Counted from the stretch's first letter, positions 24,658-33,325 are shown. The stretch: 64,000 nucleotides of DNA from Microbacterium memoriense (GCF_025398275.1 NZ_JAODOR010000002.1:62001-126000), one strand, 5' to 3'. Notes: generated by a model not told the origin, from the letters alone. Translations and numbers: made by a program.

Positions 24658-26100
24658 TCTTTTTCCCTGCCCCCCATTCATCGTTGGTGGACGCTAGCTG
24701 TCCTGGCGCTCACCCAGCTGGTTGTCGTCCTCGACGCCACGATCGTCACCATCGCCCTGCCGCAGGCTCAGCAGGAGCTCGGGCTCTCCGATGTGGAACG
24801 CCAGTGGGTCATCACGGCGTACGTTCTCGTCTTCGGCGCGCTGCTGCTGCTCGGCGGGCGCATCGCCGACTATTGGGGACGCAAGCGCAGCTTCATGGTC
24901 GGAATGATCGGATTCGGCGCCGCTTCCGCGTTCGGCGGCCTCGCCCAGACCGGAACGGAGCTGATCATCGCCCGCGGATTGCAGGGTTTGTTCGCGGCTC
25001 TGCTCGCGCCGGCTGCGCTCTCGTTGCTGACCGTCACCTTCGCCTCTGGCCGCGACCGCAACACGGCTTTCGCCGTCTTCGGGATCATCGGCGGAACGGG
25101 AGCCGCGATCGGCCTCTTGCTCGGCGGCGCACTCACCGAGTTCACGAGCTGGCGGTGGTGCCTTCTGGTGAACGTCGTCTTCGTCATCGTCGGGATGATC
25201 GGCGGCGCGCTCTTCCTTCGCGAGAGCAAGGCCGACGGCGACAACACGTACGACATGTGGGGAGCCATCACCGTGGGCCTCGGTCTCGGTTCACTCGTCT
25301 ACGGCTTCAGCCTCGCCGAGCAAGGCTGGGGCAACCTCGACACCATCGGCTTCCTTGCGCTCGGCGTGGCGCTCCTCGCCGTGTTCGTGCTGATCGAGTC
25401 GCGGGTGGCACAGCCCCTCCTCCCTCTTCGCATCATCCTGAACCGCGTGCGCGGCGGGGCCTTCCTCATCCAGACGATCGTCGGCAGCGTGCTGATCGGC
25501 GCGACGCTCTACCTGACGTTCCATTTCCAGATCGTTCTGGGCATGGAGCCCCTCGTCGCGGGTCTGGCGAACGTCGCGATGACCGTCGTGATCCTGATCG
25601 TCGTGCCGATTCTCACGAAGCTGCTGCCGACGATCGGCCCCCGCATCCTGATGATCGTCGGTCCGCTGTTCGCTGCCGCCGGACTCTTCGTCCTCAGCTT
25701 CATCACCCCGGATGGCGACTACGTCACCCAGGTCCTCCCGGCTCTGGTGCTGCTCGGCGCCGGGCTCGCGGCGATCTTCGTTCCCCTGCAGAATCTCGCA
25801 CTCACCGGAGTCGCCGCGCACGACGCCGGCGCCGCCTCGGCAACGGTGAACGCGGCGACGCAGATCGGTGGCTCCATCGGCCTGTCGGTCTTCACCGCGA
25901 TCTATGCGCGCGCGGCCGAAGACTCCGCGGCATCGGGAAGCATCCCGTTCGCCACGTTCACGGATGGCTACTCGGCGGTGTTTCTCGCCTCCGCCATCAC
26001 CATGGTCGCCGCCTCACTGATCGCCGTCTGCATGATCCGAGGCACGAAGAGCGAGCTCCTCCCGCAGGGTGAGCAGGTGCGGACCGCGCACGTGGGTTAG
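24655..26100 (+). CDS. MFS exporter, DHA2 (EmrB/QacA-like) family
   Basis: A 481-residue protein with about 14 membrane segments, a proton-driven exporter of drugs or other small molecules. It shows QLVVVLDATIVTIALPQAQ (TM1, DHA2 signature L-D-x-T-I-V-N/T-x-A-L-P), LLLGGRIADYWGRKRSF (motif A) and the IIARGLQGLFAALLAPAALSLL motif. TTG 24655 is chosen because GGAGGG is 8 bases upstream; GTG 24589 is an in-frame alternative that would read through the hairpin. The upstream attenuator suggests induction by its substrate. It is convergent with the SNase-like gene (3 bases between stops). Confidence 0.88.
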   Translation: MSFSLPPIHRWWTLAVLALTQLVVVLDATIVTIALPQAQQELGLSDVERQWVITAYVLVFGALLLLGGRIADYWGRKRSFMVGMIGFGAASAFGGLAQTGTELIIARGLQGLFAALLAPAALSLLTVTFASGRDRNTAFAVFGIIGGTGAAIGLLLGGALTEFTSWRWCLLVNVVFVIVGMIGGALFLRESKADGDNTYDMWGAITVGLGLGSLVYGFSLAEQGWGNLDTIGFLALGVALLAVFVLIESRVAQPLLPLRIILNRVRGGAFLIQTIVGSVLIGATLYLTFHFQIVLGMEPLVAGLANVAMTVVILIVVPILTKLLPTIGPRILMIVGPLFAAAGLFVLSFITPDGDYVTQVLPALVLLGAGLAAIFVPLQNLALTGVAAHDAGAASATVNAATQIGGSIGLSVFTAIYARAAEDSAASGSIPFATFTDGYSAVFLASAITMVAASLIAVCMIRGTKSELLPQGEQVRTAHVG

Positions 26101-26103
26101 CCC

Positions 26104-26784
26104 CTACTCGCACGCCCATCCGTCGCCATCGCCGTCGCCGTTGTTGCCGGTCCCGGTGGCGAACCATGCGTAGGCGCCGGGATGGTTGTCACGCGAGTAC
26201 GGTCCGATCGGATGCCCGGCGGCGTTGCTCTTGAGCTTCGTGCACGAGGTGTACTGCGTCCACCACTCCCCTGACGGCGGGGGCACCACGGCGGCGCCGG
26301 CGCAGTCCACCGTGATCACGGCCCCGTCCCCGCCGATCGACGCGACCTGCGCGGCGCGGTAGTCAGCCTCGCGCGGATGCGCGGGGTAGCCGTCGGCCGA
26401 GTCGTACCGGGCGACGGCGAGACCGGCGGCCAACAACGATGACGCGACGTCGATCCCCTGGTCCGTGGTGACGTAGCGCAGCATCCGGCCGTGCCTGTCG
26501 GCGTCGTTCTGCCCGTCGGGCAACTCGAGGTCGACCACAGCGCCCGGCACGAGGAGCGACGACACGAGTGCCGAGGCTTCCGTATAGCCGCAGACATCAC
26601 GTTCCGGCGCATCGATGCCGATGATGCGCACCGTGCCGGCACTCGTCTCGATCGTGTCACCGTCGATGACCGACGCGACGGTCACCGTCGAAGTGCCCGA
26701 CGACGAGGTACCCGGAGCACATCCCACGACACACACGGCCAGGAACAGAGCGAAGGCCACACCCCAGATTCCACGCACGATCAC
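26104..26784 (-). CDS. SNase-like nuclease lipoprotein with C-terminal Excalibur domain
   Basis: About 226 residues. The N-terminal signal ends in the lipobox VVGC. The thermonuclease-like domain has SVIDGDTIETSAGTVRIIGIDAPE (metal Asp and catalytic Arg/Glu), DRHGRMLRYV and LAAGLAVARYD. The C-terminus is an Excalibur calcium-binding domain (YTSCTKLKSNAAGHP ending GDGDGDGWACE). It probably acts on extracellular nucleic acid at the cell surface. GTG 26784 or 26778 are the likely starts; a longer frame exists upstream. Confidence 0.85.
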   Translation of the reverse strand: MIVRGIWGVAFALFLAVCVVGCAPGTSSSGTSTVTVASVIDGDTIETSAGTVRIIGIDAPERDVCGYTEASALVSSLLVPGAVVDLELPDGQNDADRHGRMLRYVTTDQGIDVASSLLAAGLAVARYDSADGYPAHPREADYRAAQVASIGGDGAVITVDCAGAAVVPPPSGEWWTQYTSCTKLKSNAAGHPIGPYSRDNHPGAYAWFATGTGNNGDGDGDGWACE

Positions 26785-26788
26785 GAGC

Positions 26789-27178
26789 CTAAATGTCCAC
26801 GCCACCGTGCTCGCGACGGAGATACCTCGGCGCCTGCACACGCCAGGCCTCGGTCACCAGCTCCGCGAGATGATCTCCCTCGATACCCGCCATGCGGAAC
26901 GCGACCTTCGGCTCACCCCAGCGCGTCGTCGTGCGCAAAAACACCTCGGGGGCCATTTCGCGCAGGGCCACGGCATCCATACGGTCGGCGACCTTCACCC
27001 CGACGACGAGCTCCGATGCGATGATCTCGCGCATATCGACCGGGATGCTGGGCCAGGGGTGGCATTCCCACGCATACAGCTTGCCGCGCACGAACCACGC
27101 GGCGCCGCCGGTCGTCGCGCGCTCCTCACTGCCCGGCAAGCCGGCGGCGATCGCGCGCACATCGTCGAGAGTGGCCAC
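26789..27178 (-). CDS. MmcQ/YjbR-family protein
   Basis: A 129-residue protein with the CyaY-like/YjbR pattern: TLDDVRAIAAGLPGSEERATTGGAAWFVRGKLYAW and, near the end, VTEAWRVQAPRYLRRE (family motif L-x-x-A-[WY]-x-x-[AV]-[AP]-x-[KR]). The function of the family is not well defined; a DNA-binding role has been proposed. It is an independent gene running in the same direction as the SNase-like gene, 4 bases ahead of it. Confidence 0.86.
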   Translation of the reverse strand: MATLDDVRAIAAGLPGSEERATTGGAAWFVRGKLYAWECHPWPSIPVDMREIIASELVVGVKVADRMDAVALREMAPEVFLRTTTRWGEPKVAFRMAGIEGDHLAELVTEAWRVQAPRYLRREHGGVDI

Positions 27179-27222
27179 ACCGGCAGACTACGACCGACCT
27201 CCGACACGTCAGCGCAGTGCGG

Positions 27223-28047
27223 TCACCGCTCCTGCGCCAGGAGCCAGTCCATCGCGTCGGGCACGGCATCGAGCACCGAGATGTGCCCTGCCCCCGCGCG
27301 GCGCCACAGCTGCGACGCGCGGATGCTGCGATGCAACCGCTCCGCGTGCTCGGGCGGAATCACCCGATCATCACTCCCCTGCACCAGGAGCACGGGCACA
27401 CGAATGTCGGCGAGGTCGACGCCCCACGGCCGGGTGAAGGCGACATCGTCGTCGATGAGCCCGTCATCGCCCCACTCTCCGGACGCGCCCACATCCTCGC
27501 CGAGCGGCCCCCACCGCCCGTCAAGGGCGGCGTAGTCGGCGTCGGTGAAGCTGGTCGGCTCGAACACCTCGGTCTCGGCGAACAACGCCCGCGCATCGCG
27601 GCCGTCGCGGGCCGCGTGGAGACCGCCGGGCGCCGCCATGCCGCCCCACCACCCCGGGTCGTCCTCGAACGGCGCGATCCCGGCGAGGGTCGCGGCCGCC
27701 GTCACACGGTCGGGAAGGAGCGCAGCTCCGGCGAGCGCGTGCGGTCCTCCCCCGGAGGCGCCCAGGGTCGCGAACCGTTCGACACCGGCGGCATCCGCGA
27801 CCGCCGCCGTGTCCGCCGCGGCGGACGCCACATCGCGCCCGATCCTCGGTGTCGACCCACCATAGGACGGGCGTGCGTAGGACAGCATCCGGATGCCGCG
27901 TGCCGCCGCCGCGTCGAGAATCGGCGACAGGACGCGCCCGGTCTGGGGAGAGCCGTGGAACCACATGATGACCGGGCCGCTTCCGCCCGAGTCGTACGCA
28001 CGGAGCACTCTTCCATCGGCAAGCGGGACGTCGAGGGCAACGCTCAT
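27223..28047 (-). CDS. Alpha/beta-hydrolase
   Basis: A 274-residue alpha/beta-hydrolase of the fold-family esterase/peptidase type. The oxyanion region is MWFHGSPQTGRV (HGSP, as in proline-iminopeptidase-like enzymes). The nucleophile elbow is GASGGGPHAL (Ser in G-x-S-x-G). The catalytic acid is in VQGSDDRVIPP and the catalytic His in GAGHISVLD. No signal peptide. The substrate is unknown. Confidence 0.88.
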   Translation of the reverse strand: MSVALDVPLADGRVLRAYDSGGSGPVIMWFHGSPQTGRVLSPILDAAAARGIRMLSYARPSYGGSTPRIGRDVASAAADTAAVADAAGVERFATLGASGGGPHALAGAALLPDRVTAAATLAGIAPFEDDPGWWGGMAAPGGLHAARDGRDARALFAETEVFEPTSFTDADYAALDGRWGPLGEDVGASGEWGDDGLIDDDVAFTRPWGVDLADIRVPVLLVQGSDDRVIPPEHAERLHRSIRASQLWRRAGAGHISVLDAVPDAMDWLLAQER

Positions 28048-28184
28048 GGGCCGAGGCTAGCCGGAGAGCGGCGCGCATCCGATCCGAAACGCTCTCCGCG
28101 CCAAATCCCTCAGCGAACCCTCGCCACCGCCTCGCGCCGAACGTCGCGACCCCGCGCTGACCGACGATGCGCGATCGTCAACCC

Positions 28185-28988
28185 TCAGAACGCGGTGGTG
28201 ATCGTCCCGTTCGCTTCGATGACCGCGCGCACCTCGTCACTCGTGAACGCCTTCTGCAACGCCGCCGTCGCGGCCGAATCGGCATCCTCGCCCCGCACCA
28301 CGAGATTCAGCGCGAAGGTGTCGTCGAGTTCGGTGATCAGGCCATCGTCCTGCGGGTTCAGCCCGAGCGCCGAGATGTGCGACGGCCACTGGAAGACAAG
28401 GTCGGCTTCGTCGTACGCGGTGTTCAGCGCGCTGATCGCGACCTGCAGAAACTCGAGCTCTTTCGGGTTCTCGGTGATGTCGTCCGGGGTCGCCGCGTAC
28501 GGGTCGATCGCCGGGTCGAGGGTGATGATGCCCTCGTTCGCGAGCAGCCGCAGCGCCCGCCCGGTGTTGGAGGGATCGTTCGGTATCGCGACGGTGGCGC
28601 CCGTCGGCAGGCCGTCGATGTCGGTCAGGGTCTTCGAGTAGAACGCGATGATGAAGTCGTACACGGGCTGGATGCCGACGAGCGTGCCGTCGTTGCCCGC
28701 ATTGAACGATTCCATGTAGGGCACGTGCTGCGAGAAGTTCGCGTCGACGTCGCCGGCCTGCAGAATCGTGTTCGCGGTGACGTAGTCGGCGACCTCGACG
28801 AGCTCGATCTCGTAGCCGTCTTCGATCGCCTCGCCGGCGGCTTCGACGACATCCGTCATCGGTGACGTGACGGCCGCGACCTGGAGGGTCACGGTCTCGG
28901 CCTGGTTGGTGGTGGATGCCGCGCATCCCGACACGAGCAGGACAGAGGCGAGCAGCAGGCCGAGGCCGGGCAGGGACGAAGAGCGCAT
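28185..28988 (-). CDS. metQ: Methionine ABC transporter substrate-binding lipoprotein MetQ
   Basis: A 267-residue NlpA/MetQ lipoprotein: signal peptide with lipobox VSGC near residue 22, then VTSPMTDVVEAAGEAIEDGYEIELVEVADYVTANTILQAGDVDANFSQHVPYM, characteristic of MetQ. AIPNDPSNTGRALRLL and PQDDGLI follow. It binds methionine outside the membrane and delivers it to MetNI. ATG 28988 has AAGGAAC upstream. It is the last gene of metN-metI-metQ. Confidence 0.9.
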   Translation of the reverse strand: MRSSSLPGLGLLLASVLLVSGCAASTTNQAETVTLQVAAVTSPMTDVVEAAGEAIEDGYEIELVEVADYVTANTILQAGDVDANFSQHVPYMESFNAGNDGTLVGIQPVYDFIIAFYSKTLTDIDGLPTGATVAIPNDPSNTGRALRLLANEGIITLDPAIDPYAATPDDITENPKELEFLQVAISALNTAYDEADLVFQWPSHISALGLNPQDDGLITELDDTFALNLVVRGEDADSAATAALQKAFTSDEVRAVIEANGTITTAF

Positions 28989-29005
28989 GGAGTTCCTTGT
29001 GGGTA

Positions 29006-29677
29006 TCAACGGTGGTCGAGGCGGACGGAAATGCGGTGGCCGATCAGTTGGATCAGCAGCACGCAGACGATGATGATCGCGATGGTGAGGTACATCAGGG
29101 CGTTGTTGTACTCCTGGTAGCCGTAGCGCATGGCGAAGTCACCGATCCCCCCGCCACCCACGACCCCGAGCACGGTCGAGTACGACAGCAGGCTGATCGC
29201 GGCCGACGTGAGCGCGTAGACGAGACCGGAGCGCGCCTCGGGGAGGAAGAACTGGCCCACCGCTTGCGGCACCGTGGCGCCCATCGCGGTCGCAACACGG
29301 GAGATTCCGGGCGGCACTTCGAGCAGGATCTGTTCGACCAGGCGCGCGTAGATCGCGACCGCGACGAAGCACAACGGCAGGGTCGCGGCCTGCGTACCGA
29401 AGGTCGTCCCCATCACGAGACGGGTGAACGGGATGAGGAAGACAACCAGAAGCAGGAACGGGAACGAGCGGACGATGTTGATGTAGAGGTTCGCAACGCG
29501 CCACAGCGCGCGGTTCTCGGCGAAGCCGCCCGCGCGAGTGAGGAACACGGTCACCCCGAGGGGCAGCCCGATGACCACCGCGGCCACCAGCGAGACGACC
29601 AGCATGTAGCCGGTCTCGGCGAGCGCCTCGAGAATGTCGTCGCCGTACTCGGCGAGCAGGTCGGTGAGCCAGGTCAC
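29006..29677 (-). CDS. metI: Methionine ABC transporter permease MetI
   Basis: A 223-residue permease with five membrane segments and the binding-protein-dependent transport signature: ETGYMLVVSLVAAVVIGLPLG, NIVRSFPFLLLVVFLIPFTRLVMGTTFG (MetI family), the EAA-loop ATAMGATVPQAVGQFFLPEA, and STVLGVVGGGGIGDFAMRYGY, which is diagnostic for MetI. It overlaps metN by four bases and is followed by metQ. Confidence 0.94.
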   Translation of the reverse strand: MTWLTDLLAEYGDDILEALAETGYMLVVSLVAAVVIGLPLGVTVFLTRAGGFAENRALWRVANLYINIVRSFPFLLLVVFLIPFTRLVMGTTFGTQAATLPLCFVAVAIYARLVEQILLEVPPGISRVATAMGATVPQAVGQFFLPEARSGLVYALTSAAISLLSYSTVLGVVGGGGIGDFAMRYGYQEYNNALMYLTIAIIIVCVLLIQLIGHRISVRLDHR

Positions 29678-30450
29678 GGCAGGAGCTCCCGTTTGACCTG
29701 CTCGTAGTAGTCCGGCAGCGTCCGGTAGTCCGTCTTCTCGATACGGAACTCCTCGCGGAGCCGGCCGCGCTCGAAGAGCGCCACCCGATCGCAGATCGCT
29801 TTGACGACGTCGAGATCGTGGGTGATCACGATCACCGTCGTGCCGTAGCGCTCGCGGGCGCCTTCGAGCACGCGCAGCACCTCGGCCGTGGTCGACGTGT
29901 CGAGCGACGAGGTCGGCTCGTCGCAGAGCAGCAGTGACGGGCGCGTGATGAGCGCGCGGGCAAGACCGACGCGCTGCTGCTCTCCCCCGCTCAGCTGCGC
30001 CGGGTAGTGATCGGCGCGGTGCGTGAGTCCGACGAACGCGAGGATGTCATCGACGGCCTTTCGCTCTTCATCGCGTGACATCGCGTCGCTGGTTCCGCGC
30101 CGTAGCCGGAGCGGAAGCGCGACGTTGCGCCGCACCGTGCGGCTGGTGAGCAGGTCGATGCTCTGGAACACCACGCCGATGTCGCGGCGCAGGTCGCGCA
30201 GCGGCCCACGCGCGAGGGTTGCCACGGGCTGTCCGAGCACCGTCAGCGAGCCGGAGTCCGGCGACGTGAGTCCGTTGATCATCCGCAGGAACGTCGATTT
30301 GCCGGCGCCGCTCTCGCCGATGACGCCGAAGATCTCGCCGCGATCGATCGTCAGGGTGATGTCGTGGAGCGCGGGAGGTTCGTCCGCGTGATCGCCGAAC
30401 GTCTTCGTGACGTCCGCGAATTCCACAACGGCAGTGCCCGATGTCGCCAT
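29674..30450 (-). CDS. metN: Methionine ABC transporter ATP-binding protein MetN
   Basis: A 258-residue ATPase that energises methionine uptake. Walker A is GVIGESGAGKST, the Q-loop is VFQSIDLL, the ABC signature is LSGGEQQR, Walker B is LLLCDEPTSSLD and the H-loop is VIVITHDL. It is shorter than E. coli MetN (about 343 residues) and lacks the C-terminal ACT-like (C2/NIL) domain that gives methionine transinhibition, so this importer may not be feedback-inhibited that way. An in-frame codon at 30510 could give a 20-residue extension; ATG 30450 is preferred by homology. Confidence 0.9.
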   Translation of the reverse strand: MATSGTAVVEFADVTKTFGDHADEPPALHDITLTIDRGEIFGVIGESGAGKSTFLRMINGLTSPDSGSLTVLGQPVATLARGPLRDLRRDIGVVFQSIDLLTSRTVRRNVALPLRLRRGTSDAMSRDEERKAVDDILAFVGLTHRADHYPAQLSGGEQQRVGLARALITRPSLLLCDEPTSSLDTSTTAEVLRVLEGARERYGTTVIVITHDLDVVKAICDRVALFERGRLREEFRIEKTDYRTLPDYYEQVKRELLP

Positions 30451-30511
30451 CTCGTTTCGTGCTTCCCTTGCTCGGCGACCAGTGCAGCGCTGTTCTTGTA
30501 CCGCGTCCAAT

Positions 30512-30517
30512 TATAAT
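30512..30517. promoter_or_regulatory. TATAAT element between metN and the osmC gene
   Basis: The sequence AATTATAATCG contains overlapping TATAAT words on both strands and sits between the divergent genes. On the plus strand it would place the transcript start at or next to ATG 30524, implying a leaderless or near-leaderless osmC mRNA. No convincing -35 box is seen. Confidence 0.4.
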
Positions 30518-30523
30518 CGAGGA

Positions 30524-30946
30524 ATGAGCGTGAGGTACCGGACCGAGATCATCAACACCGACGGCGCCGACGGCTGGAGCCGGGTCGTCGGGGGCATGGA
30601 CGTCCCGGTGTCCTCACCGTTGGGCACCGACCTCGATCCGGCGGCATCCAACCCGGAGCAGTTGCTGGCGCTCGCGTGGGCGACGTGCCTCAATGCGACC
30701 GCGCAGGTTCTTTTGAGCGGGGCCGCACGGACGGCTGTGCGTGTCGAGGTCGCGTTGGTGGATGCTGACCCCGGTCCGGGCTTCGAGTTCCAGGTGGATG
30801 CGTACCTCTCGCTCGAGGGCGGGAGCACGGCCGAAACCGAAGCGCTTCTCGCGGCAGCGGAGGCGCGATGCCCGGTGTCGAAGCTGTTGCGCGGGGCGAC
30901 AACAGTCAGGGCCCACGCCGAGGCGTTTGCGGCCGTAGCGGGCTGA
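30524..30946 (+). CDS. OsmC/Ohr-family peroxidase
   Basis: A 140-residue OsmC-superfamily protein with the two redox cysteines in WATCLNATAQVLL (near residue 55) and EARCPVSKLLRG (near residue 119), and SPLGTDLDPAASNPEQLLALAWATC as the conserved N-proximal segment. Ohr-type enzymes reduce organic hydroperoxides with a lipoylated or thiol partner. ATG 30524 has only a GAGGA immediately ahead, so the mRNA may be leaderless. Confidence 0.9.
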   Translation: MSVRYRTEIINTDGADGWSRVVGGMDVPVSSPLGTDLDPAASNPEQLLALAWATCLNATAQVLLSGAARTAVRVEVALVDADPGPGFEFQVDAYLSLEGGSTAETEALLAAAEARCPVSKLLRGATTVRAHAEAFAAVAG

Positions 30947-30949
30947 GAC

Positions 30950-31189
30950 TTAGCCGCGTCGGGCGAGGTAGCCGGCCGTGATGGCGTAGACGGTGGTCAA
31001 GAGCGCGGTGACGCTGACGCGAACGATGTGGAAGGCATCCCACGTTCCGCCAGCCAGCGCGCTCCACAGGAACAGGCCGGCCCAGATCACCGTCAACACC
31101 ACCGCGACGGTGGGCGAGGTGGTGGCGAGCCACCACGGCCGCTTACCCTGAGCCACGTTCGCAGAAGTCTGGTCTTCGGATGCGTCCAT
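30950..31189 (-). CDS. Small two-TM membrane protein, unknown
   Basis: A 79-residue protein starting MDASEDQTSANVAQGKRPWW, with two hydrophobic segments (VAVVLTVIWAGLFLWSALAG and IVRVSVTALLTTVYAITAGYL). No family is recognised. Its stop is 3 bases from the osmC stop (convergent) and its start is 61 bases from the divergent lipoprotein gene. Confidence 0.7.
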   Translation of the reverse strand: MDASEDQTSANVAQGKRPWWLATTSPTVAVVLTVIWAGLFLWSALAGGTWDAFHIVRVSVTALLTTVYAITAGYLARRG

Positions 31190-31250
31190 CACTTCACGGT
31201 TGCACGATGATCCAGGCGACACAACCGGGGCGCCGATAGATTGTCTTGCG

Positions 31251-32081
31251 ATGACTGTTCTACGGGTCGGAACTCTGACACTCACTGCCGCGCTGGTCGC
31301 TCTCACACTGACACGGTGTGCGTTCGGGACTTCTGGCCAGGAGCCGACGCCCAAGGCGCAGACGCCGGCAGCCCGCCAGGATACCGAGGACCAGACCCCC
31401 TCGGCGAAGCCCGGCGACAACGTGAACCCTCTCAGCGGGCCGATCGGCGACCATCAATCAGTCGTCGATGAGGCGTGCGGCCCGAACCCTGCCGGCACCG
31501 ACATGGGCCCTCGCTACGGCGCCAACGGCACGGTCACTGCATCCGATCCAGACGGACGGGCGACGATCTACACCGTCGCCGGCGGTGACTCGTACAAGGC
31601 CATCGTCGAGCGCTTCTGCCTGGACTCGCGCGCGTTCGCGACCATCAACTTCATCACGAACATCGGGCAGATCACGCAAGGCGAGGTGTACGCCTTCACC
31701 GAGGCAGCCGCCGTCGACGCGCGCCGGGCAGAAGGACTCGATTTCGCGGCGTGCCCGCGCACGCAGCAGGGGTACCCTATGCTCGCCTCGATCAATTGGG
31801 CGAGCCTCCCGAACTTCCACGCGGAAGCGACCGACATCGGGCGCCCGATCGACACCGGTGCCGCCGGCACCGCCCAGGGCGAGGTGCGCACGGGGCCCGA
31901 CGGCACCCTGCTCGACTACACCGTCGCGTCGGGCGACACCTGGCGGGGAGTCGAAGACCGCTTCTGCATGGACACCTATTACGTGTCGTCTCTCACCGGA
32001 CTGTTCGGTCAGTACCCGATGATCCACCCCGGAGACATCATCCCTTTGCAGCCGCGGCATCTGGAGATCGCCGTACGCTGA
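31251..32081 (+). CDS. Exported lipoprotein with two LysM-like repeats
   Basis: A 276-residue secreted protein. The signal peptide has a plausible lipobox LTRC near residue 21. A Thr/Ala/Pro-rich linker is followed by two related modules, TIYTVAGGDSYKAIVERFCLDSRAFATINF near 105 and LLDYTVASGDTWRGVEDRFCMDTYYVSSLTGLFG near 222, resembling LysM (YTV-x-x-GD-[ST]-x-x-x-I) with a conserved cysteine. LysM modules bind peptidoglycan. Confidence in the LysM call is moderate because the modules are divergent. Confidence 0.7.
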   Translation: MTVLRVGTLTLTAALVALTLTRCAFGTSGQEPTPKAQTPAARQDTEDQTPSAKPGDNVNPLSGPIGDHQSVVDEACGPNPAGTDMGPRYGANGTVTASDPDGRATIYTVAGGDSYKAIVERFCLDSRAFATINFITNIGQITQGEVYAFTEAAAVDARRAEGLDFAACPRTQQGYPMLASINWASLPNFHAEATDIGRPIDTGAAGTAQGEVRTGPDGTLLDYTVASGDTWRGVEDRFCMDTYYVSSLTGLFGQYPMIHPGDIIPLQPRHLEIAVR

Positions 32082-32150
32082 ACGGAATGCGGACTGCCTT
32101 TCCCCCCGCGATAGCAGCGCGCATCCCGCCGCGGTGAAAGGGTTGATCAC

Positions 32151-32999
32151 ATGACAGTGATCATTGCCGGATGCGGCGACCTCGGCACCGAAGTCGGCCT
32201 GCGGTTCGCGGCGCAGGGACATCGCGTGGTCGGCATGCGCCGCAGAGCGGAACTGCTGAGAGCACCGATCGAGGGGCGCTCCGTGGATCTGCGCCGCGAG
32301 GTCCCCACGATCGATGGCGACACCACCGTCGTGGTGGTCGCGTTTGCCGCCGGGAGTCGCACCGCTGAGGCCTACCGCGAAACGTATGTGACCGGGCTCC
32401 GGCATGTGCTCGACGGCATCGAGGCGTCGCAGGCAGACCCTCGCCTGCTTGTGGTCTCGTCGACGGCGGCCTACGACGTCGACGGCGGCGCGACGGTGAC
32501 CGAGTCCACTCCCGCCACGGGAGGCACGGCCACCGCCGACGTGTTGCTCGAAGCCGAAGAGCTCCTGCACTCACGGGCTCCGAACGCGACGCTGGTGAGA
32601 CTGTCAGGCATTTATGGTCCTGGGCGCGAGCGGCTCATCGAGCAGGTGCGCTCAGGCACCGCCCGCCTCGCGGCACCCGCTGCGTCGCCGCATACGAACC
32701 GCATCCATCGTGATGATGCCGCTGCTGCTCTCGTGCACCTCGCCGGTCTCGACGCTCCCCCACCGCTCGTGCTGGGTAGCGATGACGAGCCGGCGCGGCT
32801 GGATGAGGTGCTGCGCTTTCTCGCCGCGGAGATGGGCGTTGCTCCGCCGGCTCAGGGTGAGGCGACCGGGCGGCAGTCCGCCGGCGACAAGCGGATCTCC
32901 AACGCCCTCCTGCGCTCGACAGGGTTTTCGTTCAGGTATCCGAGCTTCCGCGAGGGCTACCGTGCGGTGCTCGCGGGCGGTGGCGGGCGGCATCCGTGA
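32151..32999 (+). CDS. NAD(P)-dependent epimerase/reductase-like protein
   Basis: A 282-residue Rossmann protein. The N-terminal TVIIAGCGDLGTEVGLRFAAQGHRVVGMRR is a dinucleotide-binding fold (GxGxxG). LLVVSSTAAYDV corresponds to the SSTxVY motif, VRLSGIYGPGR is typical of extended SDRs, and NRIHRDDAAAALVHL is the standard C-terminal helix. The usual YxxxK is not evident, as in YeeZ/TTHA-like members. It is the last core-type gene before the accessory region. Confidence 0.82.
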   Translation: MTVIIAGCGDLGTEVGLRFAAQGHRVVGMRRRAELLRAPIEGRSVDLRREVPTIDGDTTVVVVAFAAGSRTAEAYRETYVTGLRHVLDGIEASQADPRLLVVSSTAAYDVDGGATVTESTPATGGTATADVLLEAEELLHSRAPNATLVRLSGIYGPGRERLIEQVRSGTARLAAPAASPHTNRIHRDDAAAALVHLAGLDAPPPLVLGSDDEPARLDEVLRFLAAEMGVAPPAQGEATGRQSAGDKRISNALLRSTGFSFRYPSFREGYRAVLAGGGGRHP

Positions 33000-33325
33000 G
33001 CGCGACGGTATGCGTCGAACCGCATAGATACCCCTGGAGGGATTCGAAAACGAGATTGAGCATTCTGCATAGCGACTCATAGCCACAACTTCCGCGGAAT
33101 TACGCGGATTTTCAGAACCTCGACGACATCAACCTACGTCCGAAAACAACTGGTTTGAAATGATGTACGGGCAAAAAACGGGCAAAATATGACCGCTGAC
33201 CGGGCCTGTTCTAAGCCCCTTCATTCTGTCACATTTGCCCTCAAATTTGGAAGCCGCAAGTTTGAGCACTTTGATACGTTCACCCGCGTCCCGCAGGTGC
33301 ACGTGAAGCAATATGCTCAGCATTG
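33000..33325. other. Gene-free, lower-GC junction sequence at the left edge of the accessory region
   Basis: No gene is seen. It has a tRNA T-arm-like fragment (GGAGGGATTCGAA near 33035-33047), a small hairpin CCGCG-GAATTA-CGCGG (33092-33107) followed by ATTTTC, and a tandem ACGGGCAAAAA / ACGGGCAAAAT near 33167-33188. These resemble pieces of an integration site, but no repeat of the junction was found at the right end of the region. Confidence 0.5.

Noticed and set aside
30451-30523. SAM or other riboswitch before metN
   Set aside because: The leader is only about 70 bases and lacks the multi-stem structure of a SAM riboswitch; no known riboswitch was recognised.
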